A DNA stretch of 64,000 bases, taken from contig NZ_JASNWF010000010.1 in assembly GCF_030283205.1 (NCBI RefSeq), forward strand, positions 186,001 through 250,000, read 5' to 3'. Position 1 is the stretch's first letter. The number at the start of each line of letters is the position of its first letter. Position numbers and translations under genes: made by a program. The notes under the pieces were generated by a model. The model did not search any database, was not told the origin of the DNA, and saw only the letters and a list, made by a program, of their open reading frames with translations. Source of the stretch: Actinomadura opuntiae (GTDB lineage Bacteria; Actinomycetota; Actinomycetes; Streptosporangiales; Streptosporangiaceae). This document shows positions 27,051-35,641 of this stretch, in pieces.

Positions 27051-28015
27051 GCCGCCTCTCCTTCGCTCGTGTCGCCGGTGCGGTGGCCGGTCAGGGTGAA
27101 GAAGACCTCGTCCAGGCTGGGCAGCCGCAGCGACAGCTCGGTGACGGAGATCCCCGCGGCGCCCAGGCGAGCGACGGTCTCGGCGAGCACGCGGTCCCCG
27201 CCCTCGCCCACGACCGGAGCGATGAGCACGCCCCGGCCGGGCGACTCGGCGTCGCGGCCGGTCACCGCGCCCAGGACCGCCGCGGCCTCCGCCAGCCGCC
27301 CGGGATCGCGCGGCCGGACGGTGAGGGTCTGCCCGCCCGCGATCCGCTTCAGCTCCGCGGGCGTCCCCGCCGCGACCACCCGGCCGTGGTCGATCACCGT
27401 GATCGCGTCGGCGAGCGCGTCCGCCTCCTCCAGGTACTGCGTGGTCAGCAGGACGGTCCCGCCGTCGGCCGTCATCGACCGGATCAGCCGCCACGCCTCC
27501 TCCCGGCGGCCCGGATCAAGGCCGGTCGTCGGCTCGTCCAGGAAGATCACCGCAGGTCGGGCGATCATGCTGGCGGCCAGATCGAGCCGGCGCCGCATCC
27601 CGCCCGAGTACGTCGACACCTTCCTTCCCGCGTCCTCGGTCAGGCAGAACCGTTCCAGCAGTTCGGCGGCGCGGGCGCGCGCCTCGGCCTTGCGCAGGTC
27701 GAGCAGCCGCCCGATCAGCACCAGGTTCTCGGCGCCGGTCAGGTCCTCGTCCACGGACGCGTACTGCCCGGTCAGGCCGATGAGCCGTCGCACCCTCGCG
27801 GCGTCGCGCACCACGTCCAGCCCCCGCACTTCGGCCCGTCCCGAATCGGGCCGCAGGAGCGTCGCAAGGACCCGCACCGCCGTCGTCTTCCCCGCGCCGT
27901 TCGGCCCCAGCAGGCCAAGGACGCTCCCCGGAGGAGCGGCCAGCTCCACACCGTCCAGCGCGATCGTCTTCCCGAATCTCTTGACCAGGCCCTCGGCCCG
28001 GATCGCGTCATCCAT
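27047..28015 (-). CDS. ABC transporter ATP-binding protein (DrrA-like)
   Basis: A 322-residue cytoplasmic ATPase subunit. Walker A is LGLLGPNGAGKTTAVRVLATLL near residue 40, the Q-loop LIGLTGQYASVDEDLTG, the signature YSGGMRRRLDLAASMI near 137, and Walker B VIFLDEPTTGLDP near 156, followed by the switch His-equivalent region LLTTQYLEEADALAD. The C-terminal ~90 residues are the DUF4162-like extension found in daunorubicin-type exporter ATPases. The ATGA overlap with the permease gene ensures coupled translation. It is probably the first gene of the operon. Confidence 0.93.
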   Translation of the reverse strand: MDDAIRAEGLVKRFGKTIALDGVELAAPPGSVLGLLGPNGAGKTTAVRVLATLLRPDSGRAEVRGLDVVRDAARVRRLIGLTGQYASVDEDLTGAENLVLIGRLLDLRKAEARARAAELLERFCLTEDAGRKVSTYSGGMRRRLDLAASMIARPAVIFLDEPTTGLDPGRREEAWRLIRSMTADGGTVLLTTQYLEEADALADAITVIDHGRVVAAGTPAELKRIAGGQTLTVRPRDPGRLAEAAAVLGAVTGRDAESPGRGVLIAPVVGEGGDRVLAETVARLGAAGISVTELSLRLPSLDEVFFTLTGHRTGDTSEGEAA

Positions 28016-28132
28016 ACCGGCGACGGTGCCGCAGGCCGCTCACAGATCGCTCACAGCGGTCAGATCACGTGAGCAGCCGGCTGTCGGGCAAACCGCGCGG
28101 CCCGGCGCGGCGCATCAGTGACAAGGTCAGGC

Positions 28133-29980
28133 CTACACGTGGACTCCGGATGGTTCCTTTGGTGGCATCGTCGCCGTTCGCGCCGGGTGCCTGATGGTGA
28201 CGACCTTTGGTGCGTGGAGGGTGCGGAGGACCGCCTGGTGGGTGACCCAGCCGACCAGGGCGGAGCGTTCGGTGTCGAGGACGGGCAGCCCGGTTCCGTC
28301 GGTGGTGGTCAGGTGGTGGAGGGCGTCGGCGAGGGGCATGTCGGCGGTGAGCGGGGCGGGCATCTCGGCCAGCGCGCCGACGGTTGCCGTATGGCCGCTC
28401 TCGGTGCCGCGGGTCTCGGGACCGGCCAGGGCCTCGGCCGCGGCTCGTGCCGTGACCAGTCCCTGGTAGGCGCCTTGGTCGTCGATGACGGGCAGGGCAC
28501 CGTGGGCGGACAGGGCCAGGCGTTGAGAGGCGTTCGCGATGGTCAGCGTGGCGGGCAGGGGTTCGGGGACCGGGGCCATGACGGTCGCGACCGGGGCTGT
28601 CATGCGCGGGTCCACAGGTGGTGCGTCCAGGTCGATGCCGCGGCGGCGAAGCTTGAGGGTGTAGATGGTGTCGGGTGTCAGATGCCTGCTGATGAGGGCG
28701 GCGACGACGATGGCGGTCATCATCGGCAGGATGATGGAGTACTCGCCGGTGAGCTCGAACAAGATCACGACAGCGGTGATCGGCGCGCGGGCGGCGCCGG
28801 CGAAGACCGCTCCCATGCCGACCAGGGCGTAGGCGCCCGGCGAGGTGGTCAGGGACGGGGCGGCGTGGTGGGCGACGGCGCCGAAGGCGCTGCCGAGCAT
28901 GGCGCCCATGAACAGGCTGGGAGCGAACACCCCGCCGGAGCCGCCGATCCCGATCGTCAGGCTGGTGGCGGCGATCTTCGCCACCAGCAGCACGAGCAGG
29001 AACGCGACGGCGTACTGGCCGTTGACGGCGTTCTGCAGCACCGGATACCCGACTCCGTACATCTGGGGGACCGCCAGCAGCAACAGCCCGAGAAGCAGGC
29101 CGCCGGCGGCGGGGCGGAGCCATTCGGGGCCGCGCCAGGCCCAGTCGCACAGGTCCTCGACGAGATACAGGACGCGGGTGAAGCCGACACCGGCCAGCGC
29201 GCCGAGCAGGCCGAGCAGTGCGAACAGCGCGTACTCGACGGGATGGGAGACCTCGAAATGGGGCGGTGACATGAACGGTGCCGAACCGAGGATGGCGCGG
29301 CCGATGACGCTGGCGGTGACGCTGGAGAGCACCACGACGCCGAACGACTCGACGGTGTAGTCGCGCAGGATCAGCTCCATCGCGAAGAACACTCCGGCCA
29401 TCGGTGCGTTGAAGGTGGCGGCGATGCCGCCGGCGGCGCCGCAGGCGACCAGGATCCGCAGCCGGTTCTCGCTCAGGCGGGCGAGCCGGCCGAGCGTGGA
29501 ACCGAGCGCCGCGCCGATCTGCACGATGGGGCCCTCGCGTCCGACCGAGCCGCCCGACCCGATCGTCAGGGCCGACGCCAGGGACTTGACGATGGCGACC
29601 TGGGCGCCGATGCGGCCGCCGCGCTGCGCGACGGCGAACATGACCTCGGGGACGCCGTGCCCACGGGCCTCGGGGGCGAACCGGTGCACCAGCGGTCCGT
29701 AGACCAGCCCGGCCACTACGGGGACGATCAGGACGAAGAACGGCCCGAGCCACGGCAGGTGCGGATTCGCCCAGTTGCCGGCGGACGAATAGTCCGCGTG
29801 TCCGGTGAACAGATGGGTGAACGCCACGATGAGCTTGCGGAACACGACCGCGCCCAGCCCTGCCCCGCAGCCCACCAGCAGTGCCAGGACGACGAGACCG
29901 CCCTGCGTCTCACGGAGCCGCGTGACGAGGCGGGCGCCTGTCTCGACGGGTATCTCACGACGGTCGGCCGGGTTGCCCAC
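28133..29980 (-). CDS. CLC-type chloride channel/antiporter with CBS domain pair
   Basis: 615 residues from the GTG at 29980, which follows GGGAGGG by 11 nt. An ATG at 30016 is an alternative 12 codons earlier. The membrane part (~1-420) carries the CLC selectivity motifs GSGGSVGREGPIVQIGAALG (GREGP) near 135 and GIGGSGGVFAPSLFMGAMLG (GxFAP) near 330. A Glu is present at the gating position of GREGP, which favours H+/Cl- exchange over a pure channel, an inference from known family behaviour. The C-terminal ~170 residues form two CBS domains (DAPPVDPRMTAPVATVM..., TADMPLADALHHLTTTDGTGLPVLD), usually adenosine-nucleotide sensors. It is an isolated gene, with mobile-element debris immediately upstream. 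Confidence 0.92.
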   Translation of the reverse strand: MGNPADRREIPVETGARLVTRLRETQGGLVVLALLVGCGAGLGAVVFRKLIVAFTHLFTGHADYSSAGNWANPHLPWLGPFFVLIVPVVAGLVYGPLVHRFAPEARGHGVPEVMFAVAQRGGRIGAQVAIVKSLASALTIGSGGSVGREGPIVQIGAALGSTLGRLARLSENRLRILVACGAAGGIAATFNAPMAGVFFAMELILRDYTVESFGVVVLSSVTASVIGRAILGSAPFMSPPHFEVSHPVEYALFALLGLLGALAGVGFTRVLYLVEDLCDWAWRGPEWLRPAAGGLLLGLLLLAVPQMYGVGYPVLQNAVNGQYAVAFLLVLLVAKIAATSLTIGIGGSGGVFAPSLFMGAMLGSAFGAVAHHAAPSLTTSPGAYALVGMGAVFAGAARAPITAVVILFELTGEYSIILPMMTAIVVAALISRHLTPDTIYTLKLRRRGIDLDAPPVDPRMTAPVATVMAPVPEPLPATLTIANASQRLALSAHGALPVIDDQGAYQGLVTARAAAEALAGPETRGTESGHTATVGALAEMPAPLTADMPLADALHHLTTTDGTGLPVLDTERSALVGWVTHQAVLRTLHAPKVVTIRHPARTATMPPKEPSGVHV

Positions 29981-30104
29981 TGTTGAGTCGTCCCTCCCTG
30001 TTCGTCCCAAAACCATTGCAGTATGCAACACTTTCGTCGCGAATGACATCTCCAGGCGGAAGCGGGCCGGCACGGAGCGCAATCGGCGCCCTTGCTGCAG
30101 GTGA

Positions 30105-30329
30105 GGGGTAGAAACGTACTTCGCCGCGGTGATGGACCGCTGGAACACCGCGGCCGCCGCCACCTGGAACCGGCACCTGTCCGCGCCGGCCTCCTTCACC
30201 ACCTGGGCGCAGCGCAACGAGGTCCTGGCCACCGACCCCGCCCGGCGGCTTCCGCGCCGCAGGCCCGCCCGTCGCGGCGACCGCTCCATCCCCGCCGCCC
30301 GCCTCGACAAGCCGTTCACCGATAGCAGC
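30105..30329 (+). pseudogene. tyrosine recombinase/integrase fragment
   Basis: Translation gives ETYFAAVMDRWNTAAAA, TWNRHLSAPASFTTWAQRNEV, LATDPARRLPRRRPARRGDRS and IPAARLDKPFTD. This is the core-binding domain and the first residues of the catalytic domain of an actinobacterial phage-type integrase. The N terminus is cut by a stop just upstream (30102) and the catalytic R...HxxR...Y part is missing; the frame drifts into unrelated sequence after about 30329. It is a decayed relic of an integrated element at the left edge of the degraded region. Confidence 0.7.
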
Positions 30330-30559
30330 CACCCGCGGAGGCGGTCATCCTCGACCTGCTGGGCCCCCTGCCTACCAGGGCGTGGACGAGCGCCCAGGTC
30401 ACCCGTTCGGGCATATCGGGCGAACGCCGGGCGGTCGCCCAAGCGGTGCGGCGGCTCGGCCATGGAAGCAAGCCGACGGCGCTTAGCACGATGAGGAGCG
30501 ACCAAGGCGGGATGCTTGGAGGCGAGGCCATTGGACACACCGGTGGCACCATCGGGCCT

Positions 30560-30722
30560 CCTTGTGCTTCGTCGCGCTTGTTCTCGCGCCGGATCCGGCG
30601 ATGGCCTCGCGGTTGGCGGTGGTGGTCAGCCAGGCGCCAGGGTTGGGCGGTACGCGGTCGGCCGGCCACCGCTGCACGGCGGTCGCGAACGCCTCGGCGG
30701 CCGTCTTACGGACGTCGACCAC
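30560..30722 (-). pseudogene. ECF sigma factor remnant next to YCII gene
   Basis: Directly after the YCII gene, the frame reads KTAAEAFATAVQRWPADRVPPNPGAWLTTTA, the region-2 signature of the SigJ-like ECF group that normally pairs with YCII proteins. About 35 expected N-terminal residues are absent. A frameshift near 30610 moves the continuation RRIRRENKRDEAQ to another frame, after which nothing resembles region 4. The sequence up to the integrase fragment (30330-30560) holds no other recognisable gene. The sigma factor is non-functional as sequenced. Confidence 0.65.
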
Positions 30723-30726
30723 GAGC

Positions 30727-31056
30727 TCACACGTCCTGGAACGGCCGCACCTCGACCCGCCGGTTGCAGTGCTTGGACCCCTCGGCGGCGAGCTTGAGCG
30801 CCACGTCTAGGTCGGGGGCCTCGATGACCCAGAACCCGCCGAGGTATTCCTTGGACTCCAGGAAGGGCCCGTCGCTGAACACCGGCTGCTCGCCCCGGTT
30901 GTCGATGACGGTGGCCGTGCCGGGCGCCGCGAGGCCGCCGGCGAAGACCCAGTGGCCCGCGGCTTGGAGGCGGTCGTTGAACGCGCCGGTGGCCGCCAGT
31001 TCGGCAGGGGTGGGGGAGCTGGACTCGTCGTCGATCACGGAAACCAGGAACTGCAT
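30727..31056 (-). CDS. YCII-related (DGPF-type) protein
   Basis: A 109-residue single-domain protein with a ferredoxin-like alpha+beta fold. MQFLVSVIDDE, FNDRLQAAGHWVFAGGLAAPGTATVI and FSDGPFLESKEYLGGFWVIEAPDLDVALKLAAE are the family's conserved segments. FSDGPF...KEYLGGFW is the DGPF signature. AGGAGAGG sits 8 nt before the ATG. These proteins are normally encoded just before an ECF sigma factor, whose decayed remnant follows here at a 4-bp gap. With its partner lost, its own role is uncertain. Confidence 0.88.
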   Translation of the reverse strand: MQFLVSVIDDESSSPTPAELAATGAFNDRLQAAGHWVFAGGLAAPGTATVIDNRGEQPVFSDGPFLESKEYLGGFWVIEAPDLDVALKLAAEGSKHCNRRVEVRPFQDV

Positions 31057-31087
31057 CTGAAGACCCTCTCCTAGGGTTGGGGCGGCG

Positions 31088-31154
31088 CCCCTCGTGGACG
31101 GCCACTCACCTTGCTACGAACACTTCTGGCCTGATCCGACACCGTTTCCCGGGC
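31088..31154. repeat. imperfect direct repeat, copy 1 (3' side of MFS gene)
   Basis: About 67 bp sharing roughly 85% of positions with 32837-32905 in the same orientation. The best-kept core is GCTACGAACAC...CTGGCC.GATCCGACACCG, and both copies end in CCCGGGC. Copy 1 covers the last codons of the MFS gene, so the final residues GSGQKCS are repeated as GSGQRCS in copy 2. It could be a duplication scar of an acquired gene or the tail of a lost tandem paralogue. Confidence 0.6.
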
Positions 31155-32802
31155 GTGCGTCGAGGGCTTTCTGGTGCATGGTCGTCGTCACGCAGCCGCG
31201 GCGGGCTTCGTCCTTGGTGGCCGACGTGGCATCGGGCTCCGGGTCGGTCTTCTCGTCGTTCTTCGTGGTGTCGTGTTCGCCGCCGTGTGAGTTTCGCACG
31301 TGCTTGAACGCCTGCAGGGCGAGTACGGCCAGGCCGGCGTAGAAGACGGCGCTGACGATGCCCACCACGTGCACTCCGGAGGTGAACGCGTCGCGGGCCG
31401 CGGCCAGCAGTTCGCCGCCCTGCTCTGCCGGCAGGTGACCGGCAGCGGCGACCGCACGGTCGATGCTTTCCCGGGCGGCGTCCGCCGCATCGGGCGGCAT
31501 ATCGCCGAGCGCGCCCTCAACGTTGCTGCGGTACACCGCGGTCCCGAGCATGGCGAGCGTGGCGATGCCGAGCCCGAGCCCGAACTCGTTGGTCGTCTGC
31601 ACGATCGACGCCCCGGAGCCGGCCTTGTCCGGCGGCACGGCCCCCATGGCCAGGTGGTTGCACAGCGCGGCCAGCGGCCCGGTGCCGAGCATGACGACGC
31701 ACATCGCGATGACGATCATCGCAGGGCCGGACGTCGAGTCGGCCAGCGTGAAGATCAGATAGCCGGCACCCGCGACCAGCAGCCCGCCTGCGATCAGGTA
31801 CGCCGGACGGATGTGGTCCGCCAGCAGTGGAGTGCCCAGGTTGCCGATGATCAACAGCACGTTGGGCACCACCAGGAGCAGACCGGCCGCCAGCGGAGTG
31901 AGGCCGGTGACGTTCTGCAGGTACAGCGTGACGAGTAGGAGGGTGCCGGTGCCGGCCACGCTGGTCACCAACATCAGGGTCAGCGCGGAACTGAACGTGC
32001 GGTTGCCGAACAGGCGCAGGTCGAGCAGGGGGTGCTCCAGGCGTTGCTGCCGCCGGACGAACACCACCCCCGCTGCGATCCCGACGACCAGCGCCACGGC
32101 GGGGAGCCACTGCCAGCCGTGGCGAGCCAGCTCCTTGAGTCCGTAGATGGTCGGCAGGATCGCCGCGAGGGACAGCACGACGCTGACCGGGTCGAGCCCG
32201 CCCGCCTGCGGCGCCTTCTGGTCGGGGAGCAGGAAAGGACCGAAAACCAGCAGCAGCACGATCCCCGGCACGGACACCAGGAACACCGATCCCCACCAGA
32301 AATGCGCCAGCAGCACGCCACCGACGAGCGGGCCAAGCGTCAGCCCGGCCATGAAGCAGGTCAGATAGATCGCCAGGGCGCGGCCGCGCTGCTTCGGGTC
32401 GTTGAACATCCCGGTGACCAGGGCCAGCACCGACGGCATCACCGCCGCGCCCGCCACGCCGAGCAGCGCGCGGCTGGCGATGAGCATCGCCGGGCTTGTG
32501 GAGAACGCCGCCGCCACCGAGGCGATGCCGAACACGGCGGCGCCGATGAGCAACAGCTTCTTGCGGCCGATCCGGTCACCGATGGTGCCCATGGTGACCA
32601 GGAAGCCCGCGATCAGGAAGCCGTAGATGTCCAGGATCCACAGCTGCTGGATGCCGCTCGGTGCGAGGTCGGCGGTCAGGTGCGGGACGGCCAGGTACAG
32701 CACGGAGAAATCCATCGTGACCAGGAATGTGGGCAAGCCGAGCACGGCCAGTCCCACCCATTCCCGTCGCCCGGCTCCGAGCCTGGTATTCACCGTGGAC
32801 AT
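31114..32802 (-). CDS. MFS transporter, DHA2 family (14 helices) multidrug exporter
   Basis: 562 residues from the ATG at 32802, with AGGA at the ribosome-site position. Helix 1 region FLVTMDFSVLYLAVPHLTADL, then WILDIYGFLIAGFLVTMGTIGDRIGRKKLLLIG (motif A GDRIGRKK) and LGVAGAAVMPSVLALV are DHA2 hallmarks. Helices continue to about residue 500. The unusual C-terminal ~55 residues are charged and low-complexity (HDTTKNDEKTDPEPDATSATKDEARR) and run into the direct repeat copy at the 3' end, so the native stop may have been lost. It exports drugs or metabolites with protons. Flanking repeats suggest acquisition or rearrangement. Confidence 0.88.
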   Translation of the reverse strand: MSTVNTRLGAGRREWVGLAVLGLPTFLVTMDFSVLYLAVPHLTADLAPSGIQQLWILDIYGFLIAGFLVTMGTIGDRIGRKKLLLIGAAVFGIASVAAAFSTSPAMLIASRALLGVAGAAVMPSVLALVTGMFNDPKQRGRALAIYLTCFMAGLTLGPLVGGVLLAHFWWGSVFLVSVPGIVLLLVFGPFLLPDQKAPQAGGLDPVSVVLSLAAILPTIYGLKELARHGWQWLPAVALVVGIAAGVVFVRRQQRLEHPLLDLRLFGNRTFSSALTLMLVTSVAGTGTLLLVTLYLQNVTGLTPLAAGLLLVVPNVLLIIGNLGTPLLADHIRPAYLIAGGLLVAGAGYLIFTLADSTSGPAMIVIAMCVVMLGTGPLAALCNHLAMGAVPPDKAGSGASIVQTTNEFGLGLGIATLAMLGTAVYRSNVEGALGDMPPDAADAARESIDRAVAAAGHLPAEQGGELLAAARDAFTSGVHVVGIVSAVFYAGLAVLALQAFKHVRNSHGGEHDTTKNDEKTDPEPDATSATKDEARRGCVTTTMHQKALDARPGNGVGSGQKCS

Positions 32803-32836
32803 GATCTGGTCCTGTTCGTCGTCGGCGCGGGAGGCC

Positions 32837-32905
32837 ACCCCTCATAGGCGGCCACTCACTCCTGCTACGAACACCTCTGGCCCGATCCGACACCGCCACC
32901 CGGGC
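32837..32905. repeat. imperfect direct repeat, copy 2 (5' side of MFS gene)
   Basis: The second copy of the ~67-bp element described at 31088-31154, lying 35 bp upstream of the MFS start. It ends in CCCGGGC followed by a run of T residues (CTTTTTTCG). Read on the minus strand it again encodes VGSGQRCS and a stop. Confidence 0.6.
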
Positions 32906-32959
32906 CTTTTTTCGAACCGGTGGTGAATACGTGACCTACCAGATCTCTGGGTGACGGCA

Positions 32960-33235
32960 GATCGGTCCGCAGCGGTGTAGCGGTGGTTGTAGCCCAGGAC
33001 GGCCAGCTACGGCAGCTGATCGGGGAGCTCGCCGACTTCCCCGCTGTGGCGCGGGTCGCCGACCTGGCCATCCGGGCAGCGGTCAGTGCGCCGACCGAGG
33101 GCCGAGTACTGTACGCCGGGCTCCGGGCGCTCGAGGTTCCCGAGGAGCCGGTGACCAGGCTCTGGCATGCGACGACGCTGCTGCGCGAGTACCGCGGGGA
33201 CGGCCACAATGCCGCCCTGGTCCGCAGTGCCGGCT
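32960..33235 (+). pseudogene. SCO6745-like protein fragment
   Basis: The plus-strand frame reads LRQLIGELADFPAVARVADLA, GRVLYAGLRALEVPEEPVTRLWHATTL and LREYRGDGHNAALV. This is the central segment of the SCO6745 family (about 280 residues in full), where LWHATTLLREHRGDGH is highly characteristic. Neither the N-terminal nor the C-terminal part is present, and the frame becomes meaningless after AALV. The following 300 bp to the DUF6069 gene (33236-33529) contain an unusual T tract (33436-33443) but no gene I can name. Confidence 0.6.
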
Positions 33236-33529
33236 GCGGGCGCGCCGGATGCCGTCGCCGGAGGCGAGCGATCTCAACGGGCAGCCGTACCCGGCGCCCT
33301 GGGATGTCCGGTTGTTGAAACGGCTAGTCGTTAGGCGGCCAGGGCGCGGGGGCAACCGACGTTCGTCGTGTCGCTGCACTCCTGCGTCCAGGCCCTGTCT
33401 GGACGCCGTCCAACGCCGCTGTCCATCTTCATATTTTTTTTCCGCGACGATGTCGAATGGCGTCGAGTTCGTTCGTAGCCAAGGTGAGAGGCCGGCAAGG
33501 AGCCGGTCGCCGCACACCGGAGGCTCACG

Positions 33530-33934
33530 ATGTCCATCGCCACCACCACGGCTCCCGTCTCTGTGAAGGCCCTGATCGCCGGTGGCCTGACCGCCGCGGC
33601 GCTGGCCGCCGTGACGACCGCGGCCATCGCCGCAGTGGGCAAGTCCGCCGGGATCAGCGTCGCTGTCGGCGGCGCGCCGATCCCGGTGTCGGGGTTCGCC
33701 ACGTTGACCGCCGTCTTCTCCGTGGTGGGCCTGGTGCTCGCCCTGGCACTGGCCCACTGGGCGCGCCGTCCACGCAAGGCGTTCGTCCGCACCACGATCG
33801 TGCTCACCGCGCTGTCCCTGGTACCGGATGTGCTCGCGGACGCGTCCGCGGCCACGAAAGCGCTGCTGATACTGACGCACCTGGTCGCCGCCGCGATCGT
33901 GATCCCGGCCATCACCCGCCGCCTGGCCGCCTGA
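33530..33934 (+). CDS. DUF6069-like four-helix membrane protein
   Basis: 134 residues. The ATG at 33530 follows CCGGAGG at good spacing. Four hydrophobic helices are visible: ALIAGGLTAAALAAVTTAAIAAV, GFATLTAVFSVVGLVLALALAHWA, FVRTTIVLTALSLVPDVL and ALLILTHLVAAAIVIPAI, with RRPRKA in a cytoplasmic loop. This layout matches the DUF6069 family of actinobacterial integral membrane proteins with no known function. The next frame (SRPBCC remnant) starts 22 bp downstream, so they may have formed an operon. Confidence 0.75.
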   Translation: MSIATTTAPVSVKALIAGGLTAAALAAVTTAAIAAVGKSAGISVAVGGAPIPVSGFATLTAVFSVVGLVLALALAHWARRPRKAFVRTTIVLTALSLVPDVLADASAATKALLILTHLVAAAIVIPAITRRLAA

Positions 33935-33956
33935 GATGGCAGGGGACGTGCACACC

Positions 33957-34274
33957 ATGAGCCACGAGAACGTAAGCGCCACCCTGACCTTCCCCGTGCC
34001 CGCTGCGCCCGCCGCGCCCGCCGCGCGAGTGTTCGCGGTGCCGGCGGACCCGACGACCAAGGCCGCGACCGATGGCGGGATCTGGGGATACGACCTGACG
34101 CCGCTCGGCCCGTCCCGGACCGAGGCCACGCTCACCCACGACTGCTCGGCGGTGCCGCAGTACATCCGCGAGTACGGCATCCGGTTCCCGCCGTTCGGCC
34201 CCGATCATCTCATCAACTCACTGCACCACCTGGCCCAGCCGGCCGGATCTGCCGCACCGATGTCCCGGACCTGA
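33957..34274 (+). pseudogene. SRPBCC/polyketide-cyclase-like protein with internal deletion
   Basis: The frame is open for 105 residues but joins two distant parts of an SRPBCC protein. The N-terminal piece is VFAVPADPTTKAATDG, and it runs straight into the C-terminal piece IWGYDLTPLGPSRTEATLTHD and IREYGIRFPPFGPDHLINSL. In intact relatives about 80 residues lie between these, including most of the beta-sheet that forms the ligand cavity. The deletion kept the frame. The product could be made but should not fold as a START-like cavity. The YceI gene follows 53 bp downstream. Confidence 0.6.
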
Positions 34275-34327
34275 AGGCCCGGACACCTCCGCACCGACGC
34301 CAGACCAGCAACGAACGGGAGAACCCC

Positions 34328-34906
34328 ATGAACACCACCGACGACACCAGCGCCGCCGGCTCGCAGACGCCTGAGGGCTGGGCCCCCGGCACCTGGACCA
34401 TCGACCCCGCCCACACCACGGTGAGCTTCTCGGCGCGCCACCTGATGAGCCGGGTGCGCGGAACGTTCAACGATGTCAGCGGACAGATCGTCACCGACCC
34501 CGACCCCGCACGCTCGAGCGTCACCGCCGTGATCGGGACCGCCTCGCTCAACACCGGCAACCAGATGCGCGATGACCACCTGCGCTCGGCTGACTTCTTC
34601 GACGTCGAGCGGTACCCGCAGATGAGATTCGACAGCCGCACACTGCGCCGGGCGGCCGGCTCCTGGGTGCTCTCAGGTGAACTGACAATCCGTGATGTCA
34701 CCCGGCCGGTGGACCTGGAGGTCGATTTCCTCGGCTCGGACCCGACCGGCCTCCAGGGCGAACCACGAATCGGCTTTTCCGCTCAGACGACCGTCAGCCG
34801 CCGCGACTTCGGCATCACCTTCGGCCTGGTCGCCGACGGCACAAAGATCATCATTGCGGACAAGGTCGACATCGCGCTGGACGTCCAGGCGTTCCAGACC
34901 TCCTGA
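34328..34906 (+). CDS. YceI family lipid-binding protein
   Basis: 192 residues. The ATG follows GGGAGAA. It is a complete YceI lipocalin-like barrel: GTWTIDPAHTTVSFSARHLMSRVRGTFNDVSG near residues 18-48 is the family signature, then LNTGNQMRDDHLRSADFFDVERYPQMRF, SGELTIRDVTRPVDLEVDF and FSAQTTVSRRDFGITFG. There is no signal peptide, so it is probably cytoplasmic, as in many actinobacterial copies. YceI barrels bind isoprenoid-like or polyketide-like lipids. It is one of the few intact genes in this degraded stretch. Confidence 0.93.
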   Translation: MNTTDDTSAAGSQTPEGWAPGTWTIDPAHTTVSFSARHLMSRVRGTFNDVSGQIVTDPDPARSSVTAVIGTASLNTGNQMRDDHLRSADFFDVERYPQMRFDSRTLRRAAGSWVLSGELTIRDVTRPVDLEVDFLGSDPTGLQGEPRIGFSAQTTVSRRDFGITFGLVADGTKIIIADKVDIALDVQAFQTS

Positions 34907-34969
34907 GACGCCGATTCACGAAGGGACCCGGAGCGGCGACAACGATGAGGCCTTCGAATCCGGCCCGCT

Positions 34970-35641
34970 GGCCGACGCCGGCACGTCGAAGGGCTGGTCA
35001 TTCTCGCCGGGGCCCCGACCATCCGCGCCTGGGACCATCCCGTCCATGTGGAGGACGTGGTCCAGGCGGCGGTAGCGGAAGTCGAGGATTACGCCCGGGT
35101 CCGGGTGACCGGTTCCTCACCGGATGCGGTCGACGGCGCGGTGGCCGCGGACGTGGTCCACCTGCTGGCCGAGCTGATCGAGAACGCGGCGGCGTTCTCC
35201 CCGCCCACCGCGGAGGTGACCATCACGTTCGCCACCGTCTCCCAGGGACTGGCGATCGAGGTGGTCGACCGCGGCGCCGGGCTGCACCCGCTGGAAAGGG
35301 CCGAGTTGAACCGGCGGCTTTCCTGCGGCACGGAGTTCGATCTCGCCGACACCGAACGGCTCGGCCTGTTCGTCGTCGCCCGGCTGGCGCGGCGACACGA
35401 GATCGGGGTGGAACTCGAGCCGTCGCCATATGGAGGAACGACGGCAGCCGTGCTGATCCCGGGAGCACTGGTGGCCGCCAGCGGCTCGGAGGCCCGGGCA
35501 GCTGGCGCGGCGAAGCCGGCGAAGCCCCCCGCGCAGGAGGGACAGCGCCTCGGCCGGCCGAATCGACCGGCGCCAGGAGCGCGCCCGTCCGAGCCCTTGA
35601 ACGGCGTCCTCGCGGCTTCCATCGAACCCGCCGAGAACTGA
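34970..35641 (+). pseudogene. 5'-truncated sensor histidine kinase (HATPase part only)
   Basis: The frame opens only at 34949 after a stop and begins mid-domain with RRRHVEGLVILAG, normally just after the phospho-acceptor helix. It continues as EDVVQAAVAEVEDYARVRV, the N-box HLLAELIENAAAFSPP, the G1 box VVDRGAGLHP and LGLFVVARLARRHEIGVELEPSPYGGTTAAVLIP. This is the ATPase domain and Pro/Ala-rich tail of a nitrate/nitrite-sensor-like (CvnA-type) kinase. The sensor, HAMP and dimerisation parts are missing. An internal GTG/ATG could give an isolated ATPase domain, but it lacks a phosphorylatable His. Confidence 0.65.
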
